64,000 bases of DNA from Candidatus Devosia phytovorans (GTDB lineage Bacteria > Pseudomonadota > Alphaproteobacteria > Rhizobiales > Devosiaceae), in NCBI GenBank assembly GCA_029202405.1, contig CP119312.1, forward strand, positions 2,547,001 through 2,611,000, in the 5' to 3' direction. Both the position numbers and the translations under genes were made by a program. This document shows positions 24,908-33,440 of the stretch, piece by piece. The notes under the pieces were generated by a model. That model worked only from the letters and a program-made list of their open reading frames with translations, made no database searches and had not been told where the DNA came from. The stretch's first letter is position 1. Each line of letters starts with the position of its first letter.

Positions 24908-26074
24908 TTGGCCGAAACCTCGCCCCAAGACCTCAAGACCACCCCGCTTTACCAGCGGCATCTCGACGCCAGCGGCCGCATGGTGCCCTTCGGCGGCTAT
25001 TCGCTCCCGGTGCAATACCCGTCCGGCATCATGACCGAGCACAAATGGACCCGCGAACATGCCGGCCTGTTTGACGTCAGCCACATGGGCCCGAGCTTTC
25101 TCGAGCTTACCAATCCGAGCGGCGATGCCGAAGCCGATCACGCCGCCATATCAGCAATCATCGAGCCATTGATCTGCGGCGACATTGCCGGCCTGAAACC
25201 CGGCCAGATCCGCTACACGCTGCTGCTCAACAACACCGGTGGCGCCATCGACGACCTGATGGTCGCCCGCTCCCGCACAGCCGGCACGCTCTATATCGTG
25301 GTCAATGCCGGCACCAAGGATGGCGACTTCGCCCGCATCGAAGCTGCTGCCGGCGACAGGGCGCGCCTGATCCGCGCCGACGGCGACAACGCCCTGCTGG
25401 CCCTCCAGGGTCCCGAGGCCGTTGTCGTGATGACGACGATCGCGCCCGGCGCCGAAGACCTCGGCTTCATGCAATATGCAGTCTTCGATTTTGCCGGCCA
25501 ACAGATCACCGTCGCCCGCTCCGGCTATACCGGCGAAGACGGTTTCGAGATCCTCGTGCCCAATGTCATCGCCAGCCAATTCTGGGATGCCCTGCTGGCC
25601 GATGAACGCGTCAAGCCGATCGGTCTGGGCGCCCGCGACAGTCTTCGCCTTGAGGCTGGTCTCCCCCTCTATGGTCACGACCTCGACGAGAGTGTTTCGC
25701 CCATCGAGGCCGGTCTCGGCTTTGCCGTTTCCAAGCGGCGCCGCGAAGCCGCCGATTTCCCGGGTGCGGCCCGCATCCTGCAAGAAGTCGTCGAGCATGC
25801 TGCAAGGGTGCGCGTCGGCCTGATCGTCGACGGCGCACCGGCCCGTGAAGGCGCCGAAATCCTCGATGCTTCAGGCACTTCCATCGGCGTCGTCACCAGC
25901 GGCGGCTTCGCACCCTCGCTGGGCAAGGCCATCGCCCTCGGCTTCGTCCCGCCAGCCCATGCCGAGGTCGGCAGCCAGCTCCAGGTCTCCGTCCGCGGTC
26001 GCCCCCAGCCGGCCGAGGTCGTGCCCACGCCCTTCGTTCCCCATCGTTATTTCCGCAAGCCCAAAGCCAGTTGA
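24908..26074 (+). CDS. gcvT: Glycine cleavage system T protein (aminomethyltransferase)
   Basis: 388 residues. Transfers the methylene group from the lipoyl-bound aminomethyl intermediate to tetrahydrofolate, releasing ammonia. Family blocks: GRMVPFGGYSLPVQYPSGI, HAGLFDVSHMGP, GYTGEDGFEI, LGARDSLRLEAGLPLYGHDL. I assign a TTG start at 24908, because CCGGAGAG lies six bases upstream and no ATG/GTG occurs before the first conserved block. The frame is open much further upstream, through the riboswitch, where it is not coding. First gene of gcvT-H-PA-PB. Confidence 0.95.
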   Translation: MAETSPQDLKTTPLYQRHLDASGRMVPFGGYSLPVQYPSGIMTEHKWTREHAGLFDVSHMGPSFLELTNPSGDAEADHAAISAIIEPLICGDIAGLKPGQIRYTLLLNNTGGAIDDLMVARSRTAGTLYIVVNAGTKDGDFARIEAAAGDRARLIRADGDNALLALQGPEAVVVMTTIAPGAEDLGFMQYAVFDFAGQQITVARSGYTGEDGFEILVPNVIASQFWDALLADERVKPIGLGARDSLRLEAGLPLYGHDLDESVSPIEAGLGFAVSKRRREAADFPGAARILQEVVEHAARVRVGLIVDGAPAREGAEILDASGTSIGVVTSGGFAPSLGKAIALGFVPPAHAEVGSQLQVSVRGRPQPAEVVPTPFVPHRYFRKPKAS

Positions 26075-26084
26075 GAGGCCAGCC

Positions 26085-26450
26085 ATGACCACCAAGTTCA
26101 CCCCGGACCACGAATATATCCGCGTCGAGGGTTCGACCGGCATTGTCGGCATCACCCCCTATGCGCAGGAAGCGCTCGGCGACATCGTCTTTGTCGAACT
26201 ACCCGCCATCGGCAAGGTTCTGAAGAAAGGCGAAGAGGCTGCCGTCGTGGAATCGGTCAAGGCCGCCTCGGAAATCTACGCGCCCGTCTCGGGCACCGTC
26301 ACCGAAGTCAATGAAGAGCTCACTGGCAATCCGGGCCTCATCAACGCCGACCCGGAAGCCACCGGCTGGATCTACAAGATCGCCATTGCTGACGCCGGCG
26401 AAATCGACGGCCTCCTTGATTCCGACGCCTATGCCGAGCTGACCCTCTAA
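26085..26450 (+). CDS. gcvH: Glycine cleavage system H protein
   Basis: 121 residues. Shuttles the aminomethyl group on a lipoyl arm between P, T and L proteins. The lipoylated lysine is in the segment VVESVKAASEIYAPVSG, and the C-terminal NADPEATGWIYKI block is conserved. The ATG at 26085 follows GAGAGG; it lies 10 bp after gcvT and 9 bp before gcvPA. Confidence 0.97.
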   Translation: MTTKFTPDHEYIRVEGSTGIVGITPYAQEALGDIVFVELPAIGKVLKKGEEAAVVESVKAASEIYAPVSGTVTEVNEELTGNPGLINADPEATGWIYKIAIADAGEIDGLLDSDAYAELTL

Positions 26451-26459
26451 GAGTATTCC

Positions 26460-27803
26460 ATGCGCTATCTCCCCCATTCCGAAGCCGAACGCGCCGAAAT
26501 GCTTGGCGTCATCGGCGCGGCCAATTTCGACGCCCTGTTCTCAGCCGTGCCTGCCGGGGCGCTGAAAAGCTTCGATCTCGGCCTGCCCGCCCATAGTCCC
26601 GAATTCCTCGTCGAAGCGCATATGAAGGCGCTGGCGGGCAAGAACCGCTCGGGCGGTGACGGTCCGTTCTTCGTTGGTGCCGGTGCCTATCGCCACCATG
26701 TGCCGGCCACGGTCGATCACCTGATCCAGCGCTCGGAATGGCTCACCGCCTATACGCCCTACCAGCCGGAAATCTCGCAGGGTACTCTGCAGATGCTGTT
26801 CGAATTCCAGACCCAGGTGGCCAAGCTCACCGGCATGGATGTGGCCAACGCCTCGCTCTATGACGGCTCGACCGGCACGGCCGAAGCGGTGCTGATGGCG
26901 CGGCGCCTGACCAAGCGCAACAAGATCGTGCTGTCGGGCGGCCTGCATCCGCACTACCGCGACGTGGTGAAAGCCTATCTCAAGGACGACGCCGATCTGG
27001 AATGCCTGTCGGCTTCGCCCGAAGGCCAGGGCGACATCCTCGATCATATCGACGAAACGACCGCCGCTATCGTCATCCAGACGCCGGACTTTTACGGCCA
27101 TCTGCGCAACATGAAGGCCGCCGCCGATGCCGCCCATGCCAAGGGCGCGCTGCTGATCGTGGTCATCACCGAAGTGGTGTCGCTCGGCCTGCTCGAAGCG
27201 CCCGGTGCGCTCGGCGCCGATATCGTCGTGGCCGAAGGCCAGTCGATCGGCAATGCGCTCAATTTCGGTGGGCCCTATCTGGGTCTCCTTGCCACGCGCA
27301 AGGAATTCATCCGCCAGATGCCCGGCCGTATCTGCGGCGAGACCGTGGATGCCGAGGGCCAGCGCGGCTTCGTGCTGACCCTATCCACCCGCGAGCAGCA
27401 TATCCGCCGCGAAAAGGCGACTTCCAATATCTGCACCAATTCGGGCCTCTGCGCCCTCGCCTTCTCGATCCACATGGCCCTGCTGGGCGAAGCTGGCTTC
27501 ACCCGCCTTGCCCGTCTCAACCACGCCCAGGCCTGCAAGCTGGCCGATGCGCTGGCGACGGTTTCGGGCGTCGAAGTGCTCAACACGAGCTTCTTCAACG
27601 AGATGACCATTCGCACCAGCCAGCCCGCTGCCAGCCTGATCGAACGGCTTGCCAAGCGCGGAATTCTGGCCGGAGTGCCGGTCAGCCGCCTCGAGCCGAG
27701 TGATCCGAGCGTCAACAACCTCATCGTCCTGGCCGCAACCGAACTCACCACGGACAGCGATATCTCGGCCCTTGTCGTGGCGCTTTCGGAGGAACTGGCA
27801 TGA
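26460..27803 (+). CDS. gcvPA: Glycine dehydrogenase (decarboxylating) subunit 1
   Basis: 447 residues, the N-terminal half of the split P protein. It pairs with GcvPB to decarboxylate glycine and load the H protein. Conserved blocks include RYLPHSEAERAEML at the start, AYTPYQPEISQGTLQMLFEFQT, and SREQHIRREKATSNICTNSGLCAL near the end. The stop overlaps the start of gcvPB in an ATGA arrangement. Confidence 0.96.
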   Translation: MRYLPHSEAERAEMLGVIGAANFDALFSAVPAGALKSFDLGLPAHSPEFLVEAHMKALAGKNRSGGDGPFFVGAGAYRHHVPATVDHLIQRSEWLTAYTPYQPEISQGTLQMLFEFQTQVAKLTGMDVANASLYDGSTGTAEAVLMARRLTKRNKIVLSGGLHPHYRDVVKAYLKDDADLECLSASPEGQGDILDHIDETTAAIVIQTPDFYGHLRNMKAAADAAHAKGALLIVVITEVVSLGLLEAPGALGADIVVAEGQSIGNALNFGGPYLGLLATRKEFIRQMPGRICGETVDAEGQRGFVLTLSTREQHIRREKATSNICTNSGLCALAFSIHMALLGEAGFTRLARLNHAQACKLADALATVSGVEVLNTSFFNEMTIRTSQPAASLIERLAKRGILAGVPVSRLEPSDPSVNNLIVLAATELTTDSDISALVVALSEELA

Positions 27804-29329
27804 GCATGAACAATCAGGGCCGCCCGACCGGAACGGGCACCGCCGGCTTTGCCTCCACCTCGGGTTCGGCACTTCTGCCGAACGAACCATTGCTGTTCGA
27901 GATCGGCGACACCGAGCATTCGGGCGTGGACCTGCCCGACGTCACCATTTCGACCGATCGCCTCGGCGGTTTCGAGCGCAAGACGCCGCTCGATCTGGCC
28001 GGTCTCACGGAGCCCGAGGCGATGCGCCACTATGTGCGCCTCTCCCGCCTCAACCACTCGATCGACTCCGGCATGTATCCGCTCGGCTCGTGCACGATGA
28101 AGCACAATCCGCGCCTCAACGAGAAAATGGCCCGCCTGCCCGGCTTTTCCGACATCCATCCGTTGCAGCCGGTTTCGACCGTGCAGGGCGCGCTGGAACT
28201 GATGGAACAGCTGTCGCACTGGCTGATGACCCTCACCAATACCGCCGCCGTGGCGCTGACGCCCAAGGCGGGCGCGCATGGTGAGTTGCTTGGCATGATG
28301 GCGATCAAGGCGGCGCAGGAGCATGCCGGCCAGGGGCACCGCAAGATCGTCCTCGTCCCGGAAAGTGCCCATGGCACCAATCCAGCCACCGCTGCTTTCC
28401 TCGGCTATACGGTCAAAGCTGTTCCGGCCCGCGAAGACGGCACGGTCGATGTGCAGGCAGTCAAGGATGCATTGTCGCCTGAAGTCGCGGCCATCATGCT
28501 GACCAATCCCAATACCTGTGGTCTGTTTGAACCTCAGGTGATCGAGATTGCCGCGGCCGTGCATGAAGCCGGGGCGTTCTTCTATTGCGATGGCGCCAAC
28601 TTCAACGCCATCATGGGTGTTGTCCGTCCGGGAGACCTGGGCATCGACGCCATGCATATCAACCTGCACAAGACCTTCTCGACGCCCCACGGCGGCGGCG
28701 GTCCGGGTGCCGGTCCGGTGGTGCTTTCGGAGGCCCTCGCGCCCTTCGCGCCAGTGCCATTCGTCCGCAAGGGCCAGAATGGGCTCGAGCTGGTCGAACA
28801 TGCGACCGGTAAAGTGCTGGGCCGTATCACGGCCTTCCAGGGCCAGATGGGCATGTATGTCCGCGCGCTGACCTATATGCTCAGCCATGGCGGCGATGGC
28901 CTCGCCCAGGCGGCGCAGGATGCCGTGCTCAACGCCAATTACATCAAGGCACGGCTGCAGCACATTTTCTCGGTGCCCTTCCCCGACTATCCCACCATGC
29001 ATGAGGCGCTGTTCGATGACAGCTTCCTCAAGGATAGTGGTGTCACCACGCTGGATTTCGCCAAGGCGCTGATCGACGAGGGTTTCCACCCCATGACCAT
29101 GTATTTCCCGCTGGTCGTGCATGGCGCCATGCTGATCGAGCCGACGGAAAGCGAGAGCAAGCAGACGCTGGATCGCTTCTGCGACGTGATGGAAGAACTC
29201 GCTCAGGATGCAAAGTCCGGCAACAAGAAGCGCTTCACCGCCGCGCCGATGAAGGCCCCGCGCCGCCGGCTCGACGAAACGCGCGCCGCCCGCACCCCCA
29301 TATTAAAATGGGAACGCCCAGCAGTTTAG
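27800..29329 (+). CDS. gcvPB: Glycine dehydrogenase (decarboxylating) subunit 2
   Basis: 509 residues, the C-terminal, PLP-carrying half of the split P protein. The Schiff-base lysine is in HINLHKTFSTPHGGGGPG, and the block YPLGSCTMKHNPRLNEK is typical. The ATG at 27800 overlaps the gcvPA stop; a second ATG two codons on is an alternative. Last gene of the glycine cleavage operon; the L protein is not encoded here and is probably shared with other complexes. Confidence 0.96.
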   Translation: MSMNNQGRPTGTGTAGFASTSGSALLPNEPLLFEIGDTEHSGVDLPDVTISTDRLGGFERKTPLDLAGLTEPEAMRHYVRLSRLNHSIDSGMYPLGSCTMKHNPRLNEKMARLPGFSDIHPLQPVSTVQGALELMEQLSHWLMTLTNTAAVALTPKAGAHGELLGMMAIKAAQEHAGQGHRKIVLVPESAHGTNPATAAFLGYTVKAVPAREDGTVDVQAVKDALSPEVAAIMLTNPNTCGLFEPQVIEIAAAVHEAGAFFYCDGANFNAIMGVVRPGDLGIDAMHINLHKTFSTPHGGGGPGAGPVVLSEALAPFAPVPFVRKGQNGLELVEHATGKVLGRITAFQGQMGMYVRALTYMLSHGGDGLAQAAQDAVLNANYIKARLQHIFSVPFPDYPTMHEALFDDSFLKDSGVTTLDFAKALIDEGFHPMTMYFPLVVHGAMLIEPTESESKQTLDRFCDVMEELAQDAKSGNKKRFTAAPMKAPRRRLDETRAARTPILKWERPAV

Positions 29330-29351
29330 CTGGCAGTTGGATAAAATTGCG

Positions 29352-29373
29352 ACGGCCGCCTAAGGGCGGCCGT
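29352..29373 (+). terminator. Hairpin after gcvPB
   Basis: Perfect 9-bp stem ACGGCCGCC (29352-29360) / GGCGGCCGT (29365-29373) with a TAAG loop, 22 bp after the stop. The tail is not T-rich, so it may be a weak terminator or an mRNA-end stabiliser, and some read-through into the next gene is possible. Confidence 0.6.
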
Positions 29374-29420
29374 TATCACTTGCCGCTAGGGCTGATCCAT
29401 TGGTCGTGGGTCGCATTCAA

Positions 29421-31319
29421 ATGGCAATCGGGGCAACATCGAAACAGTCGAAGATCAGCCAGATCTTTTCGACCCTGTCCCAGGTGCAACAATCGCCCCT
29501 GACTTCCTCCGTTGCACAGGGACAGAAGCAGGCTGCCAGCACGCTGACGGCGGTGCGCGGTACTGCGGTCAGCAACGCGCTGACCCATCTCAATGACGCC
29601 CTCTCCAGTGCCAAATTCCAGGCCCAGGTTGGCGGCGCTATGGACTTCGAGCCCATCAATGAGACCTACAAGAGCTGGCGCAAGCAGGACGTGTTCCAGG
29701 ACCGCAGCAAGACCGTCAAGGACCCGATCTACGAGACGCGCGAGAAGTTTCGTACGGAAGACGTTTTCGAGGATCGAGCGATCTTCGAGGATGTTCCCGT
29801 CTACGAAATGCAGGACGTCTACGAGACTCGCGATATTACCGAGACGCGTGACGTCTACGAGAAGCGCCCGGTCTACGAGGATCGCGACGTCTATGAGACA
29901 CGCAACACCTATGGCACCCGCGACGTCTACGAAACCCGTCCGACCTATGAGGATCGCGACGTCTACGAAACGCGCAACACCTATGGCACCCGCGATGTCT
30001 ATGAAACACGCCCGACATATGAGAACCGCGACATCTACGAGACACGCAATACCTATGGCACGCGCGATGTCTACGAAACGCGTCCGGCCTTTCGCACCGA
30101 AGACGTCCGCGAGGCCGTCATCAACGGGGGCAAGGATATCAGCGCCTACATCGGCAATGGCAACAATGGTGTCTTCTCGGGCTCCAGCTTCCATGTCGAT
30201 GTCGCGGGCAAGGCTCGGGCCACCGTCACCTATACGCAGAATGGCGTCAGCGTCACCCAAGGCGGCGTAACGACAAATTTCAACAAGTCAGCCAACGAGA
30301 CGTTCGCCCAGGCGCTGGTGCATGGCGTCAACAGCATTGATGGCCTCGATGCCACCATGGTTGGTGGCAAGCTGCATCTCAAGGGCGCCGAAAATTCGGC
30401 GGTGACGCTCTCCATGGGGACACGCGGGCTTGGTGACTACCTCGGCGGTCCCGGCCCCCTTGGCGCCCTCGGCCTGGTTGAAGGTACGACACAGCCGGCG
30501 AAGACCGGCACTCGGGAGGTGCCGAACGGGACGCAGCAGGTCAAGGTCGGCACCGAGCAATATGTCACCGGAACCGAACAGGTGAAGGTGGGCACCGAGC
30601 GGGTGCAGACCGGTACCGAACAGGTCAAGACCGGCGAAGAGCAATATGTCACCGGCACCGAGCAGGTGAAGACCGGAACCGAGCGCATCCAGACCGGCAC
30701 CGAACAGGTCAAGACGGGTGAGGAGCAGTATGTCACCGGCACCGAACAGGTGAAGACTGGCACCGAGCGGGTCCAGACTGGCGAGGAAGACGTGCTGATT
30801 GGCAGCGAGGAGGTCGTTGTCGGATCAGAGCAGGTCGTGGTCGGCCAGCAGCAGGTGCAGGTCGGGACCGAGCAGCGTCAGACCGGAACAGAATCCGTTC
30901 TGGTTGGCACGCGCCAGGTGGCCGATGGCACCGAACAGGTCATTGCCGGCTACAAAGATCGCCTCGTGACCGAAAAAGTGCGCACGGGCCAGAAGGACGT
31001 CTCAACCGAGAAGACACGGCTGGTCGGCTTTCGCCGGGTGCAGGAAAAGCCTGACGACGATCCGCGCATGACGCTCGACACCCAGCGCGCCATCCGCGAT
31101 GGCCTGTTGCTGTTGCAGAACGCCGTCGGGCCCAGGGAATTCAGCAAGGGCGTGGCCAATCCCTATGCCAAGGTCGGCGACGCCATCAACATCGACCGCC
31201 TGCTGAAAGCCGATAGCAAGAAAGATATCGCCACGGCGCTGATGACTGTTCCGGCCATGCTGGCGCAAATCAAGAAGAGCACGCAGGCCTATCAGCAGGC
31301 GACTACCAAGACGACCTAG
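29421..31319 (+). CDS. Large two-repeat protein with flagellin-IN-like core; function unknown
   Basis: 632 residues, not a family I can name. Layout: residues 1-75, Ser/Gln/Ala-rich and helical, without a signal peptide. Residues 102-233, twenty-two hexads of the type DVYETR / NTYGTR / PTYEDR. Residues ~266-331, a segment resembling the flagellin hook IN motif (TYTQNGVSVTQGG ... HGVNSIDGLDATMVGGKLHL). Residues 362-515, twenty-two heptads of the type TGTEQVK / TGEEQYV / VGTERVQ. Residues 545-632, a helical C-terminus. At DNA level, 72-bp units repeat three times at 29886-30101. The start is uncertain: ATG 29421 has no clear ribosome site, and TTG 29400 or GTG 29406 are in frame. It could be a secreted fibre or stalk protein; this is inference. 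It lies alone after the gcv operon and is convergent with a lipoprotein gene. Confidence 0.75.
   Translation: MAIGATSKQSKISQIFSTLSQVQQSPLTSSVAQGQKQAASTLTAVRGTAVSNALTHLNDALSSAKFQAQVGGAMDFEPINETYKSWRKQDVFQDRSKTVKDPIYETREKFRTEDVFEDRAIFEDVPVYEMQDVYETRDITETRDVYEKRPVYEDRDVYETRNTYGTRDVYETRPTYEDRDVYETRNTYGTRDVYETRPTYENRDIYETRNTYGTRDVYETRPAFRTEDVREAVINGGKDISAYIGNGNNGVFSGSSFHVDVAGKARATVTYTQNGVSVTQGGVTTNFNKSANETFAQALVHGVNSIDGLDATMVGGKLHLKGAENSAVTLSMGTRGLGDYLGGPGPLGALGLVEGTTQPAKTGTREVPNGTQQVKVGTEQYVTGTEQVKVGTERVQTGTEQVKTGEEQYVTGTEQVKTGTERIQTGTEQVKTGEEQYVTGTEQVKTGTERVQTGEEDVLIGSEEVVVGSEQVVVGQQQVQVGTEQRQTGTESVLVGTRQVADGTEQVIAGYKDRLVTEKVRTGQKDVSTEKTRLVGFRRVQEKPDDDPRMTLDTQRAIRDGLLLLQNAVGPREFSKGVANPYAKVGDAINIDRLLKADSKKDIATALMTVPAMLAQIKKSTQAYQQATTKTT
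29886..30101 (+). repeat. Three 72-bp tandem repeats inside the repeat-protein gene
   Basis: Units begin at 29886, 29958 and 30030. Each encodes four hexads in the order DVYETR, NTYGTR, DVYETR, PTYEDR, with drift in the last unit. The copies differ mainly at third codon positions, so the repeat is maintained at protein level and could still recombine. Confidence 0.9.
30504..30965 (+). repeat. 21-bp-period heptad repeat array inside the repeat-protein gene
   Basis: Codes for 22 seven-residue units of consensus T/V-G-T-E-Q-V-K. A higher-order 84-bp unit (four heptads, TGTEQVK / TGEEQYV / TGTEQVK / TGTERxQ) is nearly repeated in the middle, and the last units have drifted. Same gene as the 72-bp repeats. 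Confidence 0.88.
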
Positions 31320-31903
31320 CCGCGGGTGTCGAAGCCGACCCAGATGGTGATCTCTTCGCCGCCCAGATAGGGTATGGCGACATTTTCCAGCACTTTGACG
31401 AATTCAGCCGACCGCGCCGGGGCCACCACAGCGACAGGAATGGTGTGCTTTTCGGAGAAGACGGCCTGACCATCGCGTTCCACGGCAAAGCGGATCGGCG
31501 CGTTGACGCTGGTCTGGGTGCCGGCGGGGCCGAGCAGCACGCGGCCGACGACACCCATGTTGACGGTGATCAGACCATTGGACACCACGCAATTGCGGGA
31601 GGTTTCGTCGATGACGCCCTGATACTGCAGCGCACGGGCGTCGCCAGTGCGGCCGCCGCCGTAGTAGAACATCGCCTCGCTGCCGGCGCGCACGCGGATG
31701 GGCGGGCAGGTCGTGGCAATGGCCGGGAGTGCATTGGTCTGGGCCTGTGCAACGGCCGCCGGTGTGGGCGTGGCGTTCTGCAACTGCTGGTTCTGGGCAG
31801 CATTGCCCCCGCCCATCAACCCGCCCATGGAGCAGGCCGCGAGCAGGCTCGCCAGGGCTGAGACTGCCGAGAGGCGAAGCGCGGAAGAAAGCACAAGGTT
31901 CAT
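31316..31903 (-). CDS. Putative outer-membrane lipoprotein, unknown function
   Basis: 195 residues with a lipoprotein signal (lipobox LLAAC, Cys 24) followed by a Gly/Asn/Gln/Ala-rich linker. The folded part contains two cysteines (TTCPP, RNCVV) and beta-strand character. No named domain is recognised with confidence. The ATG at 31903 has AGGAG seven bases upstream; the frame upstream is not used. The stop interlocks with that of the large repeat protein on CTAG. The peroxiredoxin gene lies 22 bp upstream on the same strand. Confidence 0.8.
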   Translation of the reverse strand: MNLVLSSALRLSAVSALASLLAACSMGGLMGGGNAAQNQQLQNATPTPAAVAQAQTNALPAIATTCPPIRVRAGSEAMFYYGGGRTGDARALQYQGVIDETSRNCVVSNGLITVNMGVVGRVLLGPAGTQTSVNAPIRFAVERDGQAVFSEKHTIPVAVVAPARSAEFVKVLENVAIPYLGGEEITIWVGFDTRG

Positions 31904-31925
31904 CGAATATCTCCTGACGCGGACA

Positions 31926-32420
31926 CTAGCTTTTGGCGGCTTCGAGCGCCATGAGAATAGCGGGAGCACCACTGACGTTCACGCCGGGCGCATCTTCGAC
32001 AAAGACGGCCTCGACAATGCCGTCCCGGATGATCATTGCCGAGCGGGCATAGCGCCTACCCATGCCGGAGGCGGAAAAGTCCTTGGCAAGGCCCAGGGCC
32101 TCGGCCAGCGCAGCATTGCCATCGGCGATGAAGTCGATCTTCCCCAAAGCATTGGAGCTCTCGGCCCAGGCGCGCATGACATGGTGGTCATTGACCGCAG
32201 CACAGACGACGCGGTCGACACCGGCGGCGCGCAGCTTTGTCATATTGGCAAGAAAACCGGGAAGGTGATTGACGTGGCAGGTAGGCGTAAAGGCGCCCGG
32301 CACGGCGAAGAAGACCACGGTGCCGGTGCACAGGGCAGCGTCGCTGGTGGTATCGGTCGTGCCTTCAGTGGTGACGAGTTTGATGGCTACGGAGGGAATG
32401 GCACTGCCGCGGTCGATCAT
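31926..32420 (-). CDS. Peroxiredoxin (Prx5-like)
   Basis: 164 residues of the atypical 2-Cys/1-Cys Prx5 (AhpC-TSA, redoxin) family, reducing hydroperoxides in the cytoplasm. The peroxidatic cysteine is in VPGAFTPTCHVNHLPGF, and the catalytic Arg region is RRYARSAMII. Glutathione or glutaredoxin is the usual reductant for this group. Probably co-transcribed with the downstream lipoprotein gene. Confidence 0.9.
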   Translation of the reverse strand: MIDRGSAIPSVAIKLVTTEGTTDTTSDAALCTGTVVFFAVPGAFTPTCHVNHLPGFLANMTKLRAAGVDRVVCAAVNDHHVMRAWAESSNALGKIDFIADGNAALAEALGLAKDFSASGMGRRYARSAMIIRDGIVEAVFVEDAPGVNVSGAPAILMALEAAKS

Positions 32421-32537
32421 CGATGGATTTGCCCCATGCTCGGTCGCCGTGGCGAGCCTGCCTCGTCTTGTATCTCAAGGGGATAAGCGGCTTTACCGCC
32501 AGCGACAAGACCTAAAGGCCGTTTCCCCTCGTCCCGC

Positions 32538-33350
32538 TCACCTGTAGACGCCGGACTGCACGGTCCGGGTGACCTCGAACGCGCCCATATCCGTCATGAA
32601 AGTGAGCTGGACAGCCTGGTTTTCCAAGTCGGATTTATCGCCTTTTCCCAGGATTGGGATGAGCACTAGGTTTGGTTCCGGGCTTTTTTGCGGCGTGCCG
32701 AACAGCGGTTCGCCCGAGGTCGTGGCCGCAATCAGGGAGGCGGGATCGAGGGTCTCGTCGCTGACCTGTACCGCAAGCATGGCTTCGGCGGCACGCAACT
32801 GGACCTCGCCGAGCGGCTGAGGCTCGTCCGGCCATGCAATGGGTGCCATGGCCACGGCCTGGCGCAGGCGCAGGCCATTGGGGCGATCGGGCGCGGCATC
32901 TGCAAGCGAAAGCGAAAAGCTCGCCTGGGCCGGCAGGCAGATATCGGAACACACGCCCAGCATGGCGCTGATCTCGGCGACAGCCCGGTCGGAATCGACC
33001 CTTACTTCCACGGGCAGGATGGTGGGGCCTAGATAGACGTAGTCGAGATAATCCTCGGTGTCCTGGCGCAGCGGATAGGGCCAGAGCACCTTGTGATCCG
33101 ACACGCCGGTCGAGCCGGTGAAATCGAGTTCCAGCGGCAGGCCGGTGTCGCCCGGCACGCGCCAATAGGTCTTGGTGGTCTCGGGCATGTCGATTTCGAG
33201 GCCGAGCAGGGTCGTGCCGTCGGCCTTGACTTGGCCGGTGCTGATCAGTCGCAGCTGCACGCCGGGCGCAATTTCCTGCCATGGCGTTTCGCCCGCAAAA
33301 GCAGGGGACAGCATGGTCGCAAAGCAGCAGAGGAGGACCGGAAGACGCAT
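32538..33350 (-). CDS. DsbD N-terminal-like periplasmic protein
   Basis: 270 residues with a signal peptide (MRLPVLLCCFATMLSPAFAG) and a domain like the periplasmic alpha domain of the disulfide reductase DsbD. The domain's cysteine pair is in GVCSDICLPAQASFSL. The membrane and thioredoxin parts of DsbD are absent, as in many alphaproteobacterial homologues. It may accept or pass electrons in the periplasm; the partner is unknown. Divergent from yqgE. Confidence 0.82.
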   Translation of the reverse strand: MRLPVLLCCFATMLSPAFAGETPWQEIAPGVQLRLISTGQVKADGTTLLGLEIDMPETTKTYWRVPGDTGLPLELDFTGSTGVSDHKVLWPYPLRQDTEDYLDYVYLGPTILPVEVRVDSDRAVAEISAMLGVCSDICLPAQASFSLSLADAAPDRPNGLRLRQAVAMAPIAWPDEPQPLGEVQLRAAEAMLAVQVSDETLDPASLIAATTSGEPLFGTPQKSPEPNLVLIPILGKGDKSDLENQAVQLTFMTDMGAFEVTRTVQSGVYR

Positions 33351-33440
33351 GGCAAAGGCATTAGCGCAGCCAGAGGTTTAGAAAAAGCTGACAGGCCATC
33401 AGGCCTTCGTGAAGAGACCCACGATGCCAGTTAACTTGGC

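Noticed and set aside
27275..29122. A 615-codon minus-strand frame opposite gcvPA/gcvPB
   Set aside because: Antisense to strongly conserved coding sequence with intact catalytic motifs; a GC-bias artefact.
30437..30763. Cys/Val/Pro-rich minus-strand frame within the heptad array
   Set aside because: It simply reflects the 21-bp period read on the other strand; coding signal belongs to the plus strand.
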